DNA from: Dyadobacter sp. CY261
Lineage (GTDB): Bacteria > Bacteroidota > Bacteroidia > Cytophagales > Spirosomataceae
Length of the DNA stretch: 64,000 nt
Direction of reading: 5' to 3'
NCBI RefSeq assembly: GCF_021440085.1
Contig: NZ_JAKCPW010000003.1
Span: 434,001 to 498,000, forward strand
Below the pieces are notes generated by a model. It worked only from the letters and a program-made list of their open reading frames with translations. It was not told where the DNA came from and made no database searches. The translations under genes were made by a program, and so were the position numbers. Below, piece after piece: positions 18,670 to 27,667 of this stretch (its first letter is position 1; the number at the start of each line of letters is the position of its first letter).

Positions 18670-21600
18670 TTACAATCCCAGCCGCAAACCGACCGTATAA
18701 GTCTTGGCATTGGGGATCACACCCATTTCCAAACCTTGCGTAATGGCATTGAACCCATTCGAAACCTCAGGATCATAACCTGGATATTTGGTGATCATAA
18801 ACAGGTTCTGGCTGCTCAAATACACTTCCAGGTTCCGTACTTTGACCTTATTCAAAACCACCGCAGGCAGTTTGTAGGTAAGCGAGACGTTTTTCAGCTT
18901 GATATAGCTCGCATTGTAGACATACCGGCTACTGTTGTTGAAATTCTTGCTGGTATTGCTGAATGCCGGATTGTCGGTCTCATTCTGCGGCGTCCAGATA
19001 TTGAGCGCATCCTGCGTGGTGGCATTGCGCTGGTCGCCCAGGCCGCCCCATAGGTAGGCCAATGTCTGTGAATAGATCTGGTTACCATGCGTGCCCTGGA
19101 ACATGAAGCTCAATGAGAAATCGCCATAGCTCACATCATTGATAAACCCGAACGAATACTTCGGCGTACCATTCCCAATTGGCATCCGGTCGTTCGCGGT
19201 GTAAGCATGGTCGCCGTCCACATCGGTATACTTGGCATCACCGGGTTTCATACCGAATTTGGTCGCCTCTTCGGCTTCACTGGTTTTCCAGGTCCCGAGG
19301 AACTGATAGCCGTAAAATTCGCCCAATGGCCGTCCTACCCGCAAAATAGAGGCACTATTGCCCGCGGAACCAATGCCATTTACGATCACGTTGTCGAGCC
19401 CGCCCAAATCAGTCACTTTATTCCTGTTAAATGAAATGTTGAAATTCGTCGTCCAGCGCAACTTGCCCGTGCTTACCGGCGTGCCGCCTACCGAGAACTC
19501 GATACCTCTGTTCTCAACGCTTCCGATATTGCGCAGATAATCGCCGCCACCCATATAGAATGGTGCCTGGTAGTTATAAAGCAGATCGGAAATGTTCTTC
19601 TTATAGGCATCGGCGGTGAATGTCAGTCTGCCTCTGAGGAAAGATGCGTCCAGACCAACGTCAAACTGCTCGGTCCGCTCCCATTTCAGGTTTTTGGAAA
19701 CCGGCGCACCCAATGGTGTGGAAACACTCGGTGTCGTTCCATCGAAATAATAGGCCGGTTGCTGGCCGCCCGTTGTGATTTGCGCAATGGTTGCGTACGC
19801 TCCCACAGCCTGGTTACCCGTTTGCCCATAGCTGGCGCGGAGTTTCAAATCGGAGAAGATTTTAGAATCCTTCATAAAATCCTCATTAGCGACATTCCAT
19901 CCCAATGCGAGCGAAGGAAAAGTGCTGTATTTCTGTGTTAAATGCGAGGAACCATCGGTACGAACGCTGGCTGTGAGCAGGTATTTATCCTTGTAAGAAT
20001 AATTCACCCGGCCCATATACGACTGCAACGCGTCCTGCGAATAGCCGGAATTAGTCAGCTGCGTGGCGCCGAGGCTGAGATTGTAATAGCCCAAAGCATA
20101 CGACGACAAGTTATTGGCGCGCGCATTGATAGAATTGTTAGTTCCATTCTGCTGCTCATAAAGGGCTGTTAAGGTAAGCGAATGGTTCCCAAAATTGGTT
20201 TTATAGGTCAAAAAATTGCTATTCTGAAAAAATCCGCCGCGTGATGCATTTCCTTCCGCATACAGAACACCATTGCCTGTCCCTGGGCCGGCCAGATTCT
20301 GACCAAATTGCGAACGAATTTCGTAGGTATTGATGGTTGTAAATGAAAGCCCTTTCAAAATACGGTAGGTAAGAACAGCTGTGCCGGTCACATTGGCCTG
20401 GCGGTTGTCAAACTGCTGATTAGTAGCTCTAGAAATAGGATTGTATTGAATTGAACCGTAAGGGGCTGTGTAAATAAACTGACCAGTCGCCGGGTCGCGC
20501 ACGGGCGAGGTCGGATCCCATTCGGTAGCTTGTGTGAATGGGTCGGTGAGGTCGCCGGAGTAGCCATTGTTACGGCTGTTTGGCAACATGGCGGCGACGT
20601 TGAATTTAAGGTCCATTTTGTCGTTCAGCTTCGCATCGATGTTCGCCCGTAGGGTGGTCCGTTTGTAATATTGGTTTAAAATGAGGCCCGGCTGGTCGAG
20701 ATAATTGGCCGAAAACAGGTAACGGATATTGGAAGAACCTCCTGAGACATCCAATTGATAATTCTGGATCCACGGCTCCTGATGCAGCTCATCCTGCCAG
20801 TCGGTGCCACCGTTGGCTTTCAGCTCTGCCAGACGCTGATCCGAAAATGCAGCTGTATTACCCGTGGAGGCGAACTGCGCATTCACGGTTCTTGCAAAAT
20901 CATACGCATTCATCAGGTCCAGCTTTCTCGGAATACTCGCCTTGCTGAACCACGTGCTGAAATTCACCCGTGCTTTGCCTTCCTTACCGGTTTTGGTAGT
21001 AATTAAAACCACGCCATTCGAACCCCTGGAACCATAAATCGCAGCGGATGAAGCGTCTTTAAGGATTTCCAACGACTCGATATCGTTCGGGTTGATAGAT
21101 TCGATATTACCACCGACAAAGCCATCGATCACATACAAAGGTTCGTTGGAACCGGTAATGGAATTGGCCCCTCGGATTCGGACATTCAATCCCCTGCCTG
21201 GCTGCCCGCTCGAACTCGATACGGTCACGCCGGACGTCGTCCCTTGCAAAGCCTGTTCCACACGCACCAGCGGCCGCTTGGCGATTTCCCGGGCCGAAAC
21301 ACTGCTCGACGCCCCGGTCACATCACTTTTGCGTTGCTCACCGTAACCTACTACCACCACTTCTTCGAGCCCGCGCTCACTCACATGCATACCAACATCA
21401 ATGCTCGTGCGACCGCCCACAACGACCTCCTGGCTCTCGTAACCCACAAAACTGTACACGAGCACTGCGCCAGAAACCGATTCATCGGAGATTTCCAGCT
21501 CATACTGGCCGTCGGTGTTCGTCGTCGTGCCACGCTGGGTACCTTTGAGCACAACGCTCACGCCCGGCAAGGGGTCGTTCTTTTCGTCGGTCACTTTACC

Positions 21601-22089
21601 CCGGATATTGATCACTTTTGGAACGTTTTCAGGGCTAACAGTACTTGCGCCCGGCTGCGTTTCGACAGAAGATTCTCCATTAGCGGGTGCTCCACCCGGA
21701 GGAGGCAACTGGGTCTGTTTCAAGCTTTGTTTCAGTTCACGGACGGAACCTGCGTCGGCATCTTTCGGGAAAATGGCGTAAATCTTGCCATGCTTTTTGT
21801 ATTCCAAACCATTGGTTTTCAAGACACGGTCGAGCGTTTCCCCGATCGCCTCGCCGTTACGGCTCTGGTATTGCACCTGCAATGACTTAATTTTATCATT
21901 GTGGTACATAAAATAGACGGAATGCCGCTTTTCGAGGTCGTGCAAGACCTGATCCAGGCTTCGGTAGGAAGGCTGTTCGCTACGCTGGGGCTGGGGGACC
22001 TGCCCTCTGGCGAACGTTTGCGCGTGGGCTACTGAGCCACCAACGCATAGCAATCCCATCATGAGTAAGTTGATCTTTTTCATGAGCAT
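18670..22089 (-). CDS. SusC-family TonB-dependent transducer with STN domain
   Basis: 1139 residues: signal peptide (about 1-24), STN domain (about 40-112, LDQVLHDLEKRHSVYFMYHN ... YKKHGKIYAIFP), a Pro-rich linker, a carboxypeptidase-regulatory-like domain (about 160-245), a TonB-box-like stretch and plug (EEVVVVGYGEQRKSDVTGA ... SAAIYGSRGSNGVVLITTKTG), and the barrel. STN domains in SusC/FecA-type receptors bind the periplasmic FecR part and report substrate binding. Here FecR is encoded 32 bp upstream and the ECF sigma factor before it, so the locus should be induced by its own substrate. The substrate is not evident. Confidence 0.96.
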   Translation of the reverse strand: MLMKKINLLMMGLLCVGGSVAHAQTFARGQVPQPQRSEQPSYRSLDQVLHDLEKRHSVYFMYHNDKIKSLQVQYQSRNGEAIGETLDRVLKTNGLEYKKHGKIYAIFPKDADAGSVRELKQSLKQTQLPPPGGAPANGESSVETQPGASTVSPENVPKVINIRGKVTDEKNDPLPGVSVVLKGTQRGTTTNTDGQYELEISDESVSGAVLVYSFVGYESQEVVVGGRTSIDVGMHVSERGLEEVVVVGYGEQRKSDVTGASSSVSAREIAKRPLVRVEQALQGTTSGVTVSSSSGQPGRGLNVRIRGANSITGSNEPLYVIDGFVGGNIESINPNDIESLEILKDASSAAIYGSRGSNGVVLITTKTGKEGKARVNFSTWFSKASIPRKLDLMNAYDFARTVNAQFASTGNTAAFSDQRLAELKANGGTDWQDELHQEPWIQNYQLDVSGGSSNIRYLFSANYLDQPGLILNQYYKRTTLRANIDAKLNDKMDLKFNVAAMLPNSRNNGYSGDLTDPFTQATEWDPTSPVRDPATGQFIYTAPYGSIQYNPISRATNQQFDNRQANVTGTAVLTYRILKGLSFTTINTYEIRSQFGQNLAGPGTGNGVLYAEGNASRGGFFQNSNFLTYKTNFGNHSLTLTALYEQQNGTNNSINARANNLSSYALGYYNLSLGATQLTNSGYSQDALQSYMGRVNYSYKDKYLLTASVRTDGSSHLTQKYSTFPSLALGWNVANEDFMKDSKIFSDLKLRASYGQTGNQAVGAYATIAQITTGGQQPAYYFDGTTPSVSTPLGAPVSKNLKWERTEQFDVGLDASFLRGRLTFTADAYKKNISDLLYNYQAPFYMGGGDYLRNIGSVENRGIEFSVGGTPVSTGKLRWTTNFNISFNRNKVTDLGGLDNVIVNGIGSAGNSASILRVGRPLGEFYGYQFLGTWKTSEAEEATKFGMKPGDAKYTDVDGDHAYTANDRMPIGNGTPKYSFGFINDVSYGDFSLSFMFQGTHGNQIYSQTLAYLWGGLGDQRNATTQDALNIWTPQNETDNPAFSNTSKNFNNSSRYVYNASYIKLKNVSLTYKLPAVVLNKVKVRNLEVYLSSQNLFMITKYPGYDPEVSNGFNAITQGLEMGVIPNAKTYTVGLRLGL

Positions 22090-22121
22090 TGATTGAAGGT
22101 TTCGATAAAAAGTTTTAGCTG

Positions 22122-23132
22122 CTAGTTAGGGCGGCCCCGGATCGTCACCCGTTGCTCCTCGTGGGTAATGGTAATAGGCAGGATGCTTTCCAGCGCGCTG
22201 AGAAGGTCTCCCATGTTGTCGGTCGGGACAACGCCGTTTACGGTCTGCTTTTTTAATGAATCAGTTTCGATATTAACGGTAACACCATACGTTTCCCTGA
22301 TCAGTACGGCAATTTCGGCCAGCGAAGCGTCATTGAGCGTCCAGCGGTTATTCTTCCAGGAATACATCGGGCTGGCGTCGGGCAGATGCCGCATGCGCAA
22401 TTGTTGTCTGTTTCGGGAAAAATCTACGAGATCACCGGGCTTCATTTGAATTTCTTTCGCTGAGCGGTCATTCAATTGCAAATGCACCAACCCTTCGCTC
22501 AGCACCACGCGCGTCTGGTCTTGCCGGGTATTGACATTGAACTCCGTACCGCGCACTTCTACATTCAAGTCATGCGTATGAACCGTAAATTTGACGGCAT
22601 GACCCGCTTTTTTTAATTTACTTACACTAAAAAATGCCTCGCCTTCCAGCCACACCTCGCGCTCGGTACGCCTGCCCCAGCGATCCGCTACACGGAGGCT
22701 CGAATTGGCATTGAGTGTTACGAGAGAGCCGTCGGGCAGCAGCACACGCCGCGATTCGCCGAATGCAGTGTGATAGATATGGCCCTGGCTTTGCCGGTAG
22801 AAATAGCCCCCAAAAGCGACCAGAAGCAATATCACTGCCGCAGCGACTTTCAGCCATAACACCCGGTTTCCGAACATGACGGTCTTTCTGCTTTTGCCAT
22901 CCTCAATACCCTGCCAAATCCGCTCGATTGTTTCAGAACCGGGCATCGCGCCTTCATCGGAGGAGGCGAGTAACACCATTTGCCTGGCCAGCTCGATATC
23001 GCGGGTTTTGGAAGGATTGTTACGCAGCCAGTCGAGCCAGAACAGCTCCGCTTCGGGAGTGGGATGAAGCACCCAGCTGCAAAAAAATGCATCGGTTGCA
23101 AAATCCTCAGGTTCAAATGACTCGTAATGCAT
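22122..23132 (-). CDS. FecR-family anti-sigma factor
   Basis: 336 residues: cytoplasmic N-terminal region (about 1-85), one TM helix (about 88-108, LWLKVAAAVILLLVAFGGYF), the FecR domain (about 120-215, TAFGESRRVLLPDGSLVTLN ... REVWLEGEAFFSVSK), and a C-terminal DUF4974/secretin-like domain (about 265-335, SLAEIAVLIRETYGVTVNIE). It holds the ECF sigma factor inactive until the STN domain of the linked SusC signals through the periplasm. The gene lies between sigma and susC on the same strand. Confidence 0.95.
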   Translation of the reverse strand: MHYESFEPEDFATDAFFCSWVLHPTPEAELFWLDWLRNNPSKTRDIELARQMVLLASSDEGAMPGSETIERIWQGIEDGKSRKTVMFGNRVLWLKVAAAVILLLVAFGGYFYRQSQGHIYHTAFGESRRVLLPDGSLVTLNANSSLRVADRWGRRTEREVWLEGEAFFSVSKLKKAGHAVKFTVHTHDLNVEVRGTEFNVNTRQDQTRVVLSEGLVHLQLNDRSAKEIQMKPGDLVDFSRNRQQLRMRHLPDASPMYSWKNNRWTLNDASLAEIAVLIRETYGVTVNIETDSLKKQTVNGVVPTDNMGDLLSALESILPITITHEEQRVTIRGRPN

Positions 23133-23253
23133 GGAAAAGTCTGGTTTTCATCCTCAAACATCAAATGGGGAAAAGCCGGGCGGATTACCCCAGGAAATGG
23201 GATTTTTTTTTGAAAAAATTATAATAGCCTAAAATGCTACCATTTCACTCATT

Positions 23254-23273
23254 CCGTCATTTAGAAATGACGG
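23254..23273. other. 9-bp hairpin between sigma and fecR genes
   Basis: CCGTCATTT and AAATGACGG form a perfect stem with a 2-nt loop. It lies 29 nt after the sigma stop in a 170-bp gap. No T run follows directly, but an A-rich stretch and an 8-9 base T/A run sit nearer FecR. It could attenuate or process the transcript between sigma and fecR. Confidence 0.45.
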
Positions 23274-23302
23274 CAAAGGATTTGTCTGATTCCGAACCGG
23301 GA

Positions 23303-23890
23303 TTAATGAAAGATGAGGAAGGTTAATGCGGTCAAAATAATCTCGGAATAGCCCGATAACAATTCCCGCAGGCCCTTCATAGATTTTTGCAGCGTGTTAT
23401 GCACCGATTGCAGCGAAATATTCATGATCTCAGCGATCTGCTGATGGTTGAACTCGTGGTAATAGCGCAGGTTTACAACTTCCTGCTGGCGCGGCGGCAG
23501 TTGGGTCAGTGCGCGACCGAGCGCACGCGAGCGGCCCAGTTCGTTTTCGGTGTCGATAAGCTCGCTTTCGGTGGATGCGGAAAAAAGCCGGTGCTCGAAG
23601 GCGGATATCTCCGCCCCGGCACCGGCTACGTTTCGATTGAGCGGGTGCTGCGTGATCTTGCGGCGCAGCACCCGGAAAAGATAGTATTTGATGCTATCGG
23701 TGTCGGACAGTCGCTTGCGGCTGTTCCAGAGCTCGATAAACATATCCTGGATCGAATCTTCCACTAATTGCGTGTCAGTAGTCAGTTTATGGCCATATCG
23801 GTAAAGGACTTCAATATGCGATTTGTAAAGCATTGAAAAGGCCGTTTCATCCCCGCTTCGGAAACTTCTCCACAAGTCTGAGTCATTCAT
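23303..23890 (-). CDS. ECF-type RNA polymerase sigma factor
   Basis: 195 residues from the ATG at 23890. Region 2 is at about 15-85 (FSMLYKSHIEVLYRYGHKL ... VEDSIQDMFIELW) and region 4 at about 125-180 (LPPRQQEVVNLRYYHEFNHQ, QIAEIMNISLQSVHNTLQKS). The short hydrophobic C-terminus is common in the FecI-like sigmas of Bacteroidota. A TTG 13 codons upstream (23929) can be excluded as start because it lies inside a good -7 box (TAGGTTTG). The protein should direct transcription of the SusC/SusD/SGNH operon when released by FecR. Confidence 0.94.
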   Translation of the reverse strand: MNDSDLWRSFRSGDETAFSMLYKSHIEVLYRYGHKLTTDTQLVEDSIQDMFIELWNSRKRLSDTDSIKYYLFRVLRRKITQHPLNRNVAGAGAEISAFEHRLFSASTESELIDTENELGRSRALGRALTQLPPRQQEVVNLRYYHEFNHQQIAEIMNISLQSVHNTLQKSMKGLRELLSGYSEIILTALTFLIFH

Positions 23891-23926
23891 AGGAAATGGT
23901 GCCGGAAAAATAGTCTGTAAGTCCGG

Positions 23927-23934
23927 CAAACCTA
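23927..23934 (-). promoter_or_regulatory. -7 box of the ECF sigma gene
   Basis: On the minus strand the sequence is TAGGTTTG, an exact match to the TAnnTTTG box of the housekeeping Bacteroidota promoter. It predicts transcription starting near 23923, about 33 nt before the ATG. A TTTG lies upstream at 23961-23964, but 26 nt away, longer than the usual spacing. Confidence 0.5.
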
Positions 23935-24044
23935 AACCCCTACCCTTAAAAAAAGCTTAACAAAGCATTAACAGACCCCGTTTTCGCCCGATTTTTTAAA
24001 CAATTTCAATAAAAAATTGGCCATAAACTTTTAAAAGCTGATTA

Positions 24045-25412
24045 TCAAGGTTTTAAAAGGGTCCCGTCGCTCTTCCGTACCGTCCAGCGCGACTTGGTTC
24101 CAATCGGGTATTTGGCCGCCTCTTTTTCGTTGATGTCGATCCCGAGCCCCGGCGTTTCGTTCACATAATAGTAGCCATTCTTGATAGTCGGGCAACCCGG
24201 AAAAACCTCCTGTACTTTTTCGCTGAAACGCTGCGATTCCTGGATTCCGAAATTCCACACCGCAATATCGATATTGTTGTTGGCCGAATGTCCTACCGGC
24301 GAAGTATCACCGGGTCCATGCCACGCCGTTTTCACATTGAACCATTCCCCGAGGCGCGCCACTTTCATGGCTGGCGTAATGCCACCGATCTGCGAAATGT
24401 GGCAGCGGATGTAGTCGAAAAGCTGATTGGCCATCGGGTCGCGGAACTCGTTGATATTGTTAAAAAGCTCGCCCATGGCGATCGGCACTGTAGTACTTTG
24501 GCGGAGCTGTTTGAACCAGCCCATATTTTCGGGTGAAAAGGGGTCTTCGATGAAGTAAGGGCGATATTCTTCCAGGCCTTTGATCATATTAATGGCGTCC
24601 ATCGGCTCTACGAGCTCGTGCATGTCGTGGAGCAGCTCGATATCCTCCCCACATCTTTTACGCACCATTTCAAACATCTTGGGAACGCGTTTCAGATACG
24701 TGCGCTGGTCGCTGAAATCGTCGGTAGACCGGCCAAAACCAGCCGCTTTGAAATCGGGCTTGATCTCGTCCATGGCCCCTACCCCGCCATAGCCGCCCTG
24801 CTGAATGCGGACATGCCTGAAGCCTTCTGACATATATTGCTGCACCTTATCGGCAATGGCTTCTGGTGTGGGGCCGCTCGCGTGGGTGTACGTATCCACC
24901 GCAATGCGCGCTTTCCCGCCCAGGAGCTGGTGGACCGGCACATTAGCGCGTTTTCCTTTGATATCCCAAAGTGCCTGATCAAGACCCGACAATGCGTTGT
25001 TCAGTACGGCATCATTGCGCCAATACGAGCTCACATATGCCGACTGCCACATATCTTCTATGTTATCGACGTCCTTACCCACACAAAACTCATCCAGGTA
25101 AATATCTATTGCGGGAATCACCACTTTCGCCCGCTGCGTGAACGTCGCGCAGCCTAATCCGTAAAGACCGGGCTCGGAAGTTTCCACTTTCACGATCACC
25201 AGATTAGCTCCGCCAGGCGCGGTGGTAATGGCTCTTACTTTTTTTATTGTCACCGGCGCTGCTCCTCGGGCATATTGGGGCGTCACATAGCGTTCGGCTC
25301 GGGCCTGGGGGCTATCGAAGAGTGACAGGAGCCCAGCCGTGGAACCTGCTGCGAGCATTTTCATCGCATTCCGGCGGCTGTTTTCGGTGGAATTTTCTTT
25401 CTTGTTCATCAT
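24045..25412 (-). CDS. Exported enolase-superfamily protein, mannonate/sugar-acid dehydratase (ManD/RspA) type
   Basis: 455 residues. The N-terminus has a twin-arginine signal pattern (SRRNAMKMLAAG, then a hydrophobic stretch), so the enzyme should be exported folded. The body is enolase-like: lid domain (about 55-175) and barrel (about 180-440) with metal ligands visible in HDMHE (Asp and His), YFIEDPF (Glu) and AMGELFNN (Glu), and the ManD-typical AWHGPGDTSPVG ... WNFGIQE. Family members dehydrate sugar acids such as D-mannonate or D-gluconate. An exported member fits its place in an operon with a PQQ dehydrogenase, which would make aldonic acids in the periplasm. It is the last gene of that operon. 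Confidence 0.87.
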   Translation of the reverse strand: MMNKKENSTENSRRNAMKMLAAGSTAGLLSLFDSPQARAERYVTPQYARGAAPVTIKKVRAITTAPGGANLVIVKVETSEPGLYGLGCATFTQRAKVVIPAIDIYLDEFCVGKDVDNIEDMWQSAYVSSYWRNDAVLNNALSGLDQALWDIKGKRANVPVHQLLGGKARIAVDTYTHASGPTPEAIADKVQQYMSEGFRHVRIQQGGYGGVGAMDEIKPDFKAAGFGRSTDDFSDQRTYLKRVPKMFEMVRKRCGEDIELLHDMHELVEPMDAINMIKGLEEYRPYFIEDPFSPENMGWFKQLRQSTTVPIAMGELFNNINEFRDPMANQLFDYIRCHISQIGGITPAMKVARLGEWFNVKTAWHGPGDTSPVGHSANNNIDIAVWNFGIQESQRFSEKVQEVFPGCPTIKNGYYYVNETPGLGIDINEKEAAKYPIGTKSRWTVRKSDGTLLKP

Positions 25413-25427
25413 GTACAGGTTTAGTGT

Positions 25428-27647
25428 TTATTTTAATGCAAAAGCAATGTAATTCCCTCCGATCTTCTGGCCCCGTCCGCCGCCGGCCGCGATCACGATG
25501 TACTGTTTGCCATCGATCTGGTAACTGATCGGCGTCGCGAACCCACCGGCAGGTAATTGATATTCCCAAACGGTTTTACCCGTCTTTTTATCGAATGCGC
25601 GGATCTTTTCGTCTTTGGTACCGGCAATGAATACTAATCCTCCGGCAGTTGCGAGCGGACCGCCATAGCTATCTGTTCCGGTAATGGGAATGCCTTTTTT
25701 AGTAAGCTCGGGATATTCGCCGAGCGGCACGCGCCAGAGATATTCGCCCGTGTTCAGGTCAATGGCATTTAATGTGCCCCACGGTGGTTTGATACCCGGA
25801 TACCCATTTTGATCGGTGAAACGCTGCCAGGTTTTACTCACATAGGCCGGCATATATGGGAAGCCGTCCTTTGAAGCAGGCTTGGCAGTCGCATCAGCCG
25901 TTTTAACCGATGCCGACCCTGCTTTTTCGCGGTTCAAAAGAAAATCGACCAGTGCATCATGCTCCTTGTCCGACAAATGCCCGAAAGATGGCATTCTACC
26001 GCTACCGGTTTTGAGAATGCCTTTAATCTGCACAGGATTTAGTTTTTTACCAATATCGACCAATCCCGGCAGTTCCGGGCCGCTGCCTTTGCGGTCCTGA
26101 CCATGGCAAGCCGCGCAATTGGTAAGGTAAAGCGAGTTACCCAATGTCCGGGGCGCTTCGGATTTCTTCTGCGCGGCATCGGCCATAATCAGCTCCCAGG
26201 GTTCCTCATTTACATTTTGGTAAAATACACCATCAGGATCGACTGCGTTACCACCCCATTCTGCACCGCCGCTGTAACCGAACAGTAATGTGCCCGTAGT
26301 ATTCGGCGGAGTGAATTTATGGTCTGTTTTTATCTTGTTGTAACGCTCCTTCACGTAGGCGTGTGCCTCGGGCGAGAGGTCTGTAATGTCCGCTTCCGTG
26401 TAAACTTGCCTTGAAAGCGGTGCCGGTTTTAGTGGAAATTTTTGTGTAGGAAAAGGATGCTCCCCGGGGAGGCCATTAACCGGCACTTTTCGTTCCTCGA
26501 CAGGAAAAATGGAGGTGCCTTTATCGCGGTCGAGCACATAAACAAGGCCATCCTTCGTGCTTTGAACAACAACATCAATGCGTTTGCCATTATGAGTAAT
26601 GGTAGTCAGGTTCGGCGGGCTCGGGTGGTCGCGGTCCCAAAGGTCGTGGTGAATGGTCTGGTAATGCCAATTTCGCTTGCCCGTTTCCGCATCCAGGGCC
26701 ATAATGCAGTTGGCAAACAGGTTGCTGCCTTCTCGATCACCACCGTAGAAATCCGAAGCGGGAGAGCCCGTTCCGAAATAGACGACACCGCGCTTTTCGT
26801 CCAGGCTCATGCCGCTCCAATTGTTGGTCGCGCCAATTTTTTTGTAAGCATTCTTGGGCCAGGTGTCATAACCATATTCGCCCGGTTGCGGGATCGTATG
26901 AAAAACCCATTTCAATGTCCCGGTTACCACGTCAAATGCCCGAATATGCCCTGGCGCTGCATCTCCGGATTCGGAAACCGCCGAGCCGAGGATGAATGTA
27001 TTTTTAAAAACGATACCCGGGCTCGTCGCATTCACCGAAAGCTTGCTTATATCATGGTCCATGCCGGTCTGCAAACCGGCATGAATATCCACCCGACCTT
27101 CCTTTCCAAAACTTTTAATGATCTCGCCTGTTGCCGCATTCACCGCATACAAACTCGACCCAACTGTGTAAAGTATACGTTTGTCATCACCATTTTCCCA
27201 ATACACTACGCCCCGGTTCGAATTGAGCCGATCATCTCTATACGGCTCAAATTTCCAAAGTTGCTCACCCGTACCGGCTTTCAAAGCAAAGAGCTTTAAT
27301 TCTGGCGTCGTGCCATAAAGCACACCATTCACCACGATGGGCTGGCACTGGATAGCACGGTTACGCTGCCTGCCAGGATTGGCGGGATCAGGCTTTTCGG
27401 AAGCATCGTACATCCAGGCGACCTGCAACTGCCCCACATTGCCGAGATTAATCTGATCCAGTGGCGAATAACGGTTCCCAGCCTTGTTACCGCCATAATT
27501 CGGCCAGTCTGAGCCGGGGCCTGGCTGATCCGGGGCTGAAAAACCATTGCCCAGCATCATCGCTACACATACTGCGCCCACCGACATGCCAATGCCCTTT
27601 CTCCAAAGCGCAGGCCGCAAAAACTGCTTGCTTACCATTAATTTCAA
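25428..27647 (-). CDS. PQQ-dependent dehydrogenase with inserted cytochrome c domain
   Basis: 739 residues with an N-terminal signal/anchor (about 18-36). The eight-bladed quinoprotein propeller starts at WPNYGGNKAGNRYSPLDQIN and carries the blade motifs GEQLWKFE, WHYQTIHHDLWDRD and TVWEYQLPAGG. Between the last blades, about 500-580, is a c-type cytochrome domain (NCAACHGQ as haem site, SGRMPSFGHLS providing the Met ligand). Such enzymes oxidise sugars or alcohols in the periplasm and pass electrons through the haem to the respiratory chain. No PQQ synthesis genes are in the window, so the cofactor comes from elsewhere. It lies 15 bp before the ManD-like gene and 20 bp after the haem c propeller gene. 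Confidence 0.92.
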   Translation of the reverse strand: MKLMVSKQFLRPALWRKGIGMSVGAVCVAMMLGNGFSAPDQPGPGSDWPNYGGNKAGNRYSPLDQINLGNVGQLQVAWMYDASEKPDPANPGRQRNRAIQCQPIVVNGVLYGTTPELKLFALKAGTGEQLWKFEPYRDDRLNSNRGVVYWENGDDKRILYTVGSSLYAVNAATGEIIKSFGKEGRVDIHAGLQTGMDHDISKLSVNATSPGIVFKNTFILGSAVSESGDAAPGHIRAFDVVTGTLKWVFHTIPQPGEYGYDTWPKNAYKKIGATNNWSGMSLDEKRGVVYFGTGSPASDFYGGDREGSNLFANCIMALDAETGKRNWHYQTIHHDLWDRDHPSPPNLTTITHNGKRIDVVVQSTKDGLVYVLDRDKGTSIFPVEERKVPVNGLPGEHPFPTQKFPLKPAPLSRQVYTEADITDLSPEAHAYVKERYNKIKTDHKFTPPNTTGTLLFGYSGGAEWGGNAVDPDGVFYQNVNEEPWELIMADAAQKKSEAPRTLGNSLYLTNCAACHGQDRKGSGPELPGLVDIGKKLNPVQIKGILKTGSGRMPSFGHLSDKEHDALVDFLLNREKAGSASVKTADATAKPASKDGFPYMPAYVSKTWQRFTDQNGYPGIKPPWGTLNAIDLNTGEYLWRVPLGEYPELTKKGIPITGTDSYGGPLATAGGLVFIAGTKDEKIRAFDKKTGKTVWEYQLPAGGFATPISYQIDGKQYIVIAAGGGRGQKIGGNYIAFALK

Positions 27648-27667
27648 GTTTCGGTTTAAAGAATCAG

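Noticed and set aside
23891..23929. Extended N-terminus of the ECF sigma factor from a TTG
   Set aside because: The TTG lies inside a perfect -7 promoter box; the ATG at 23890 is better.
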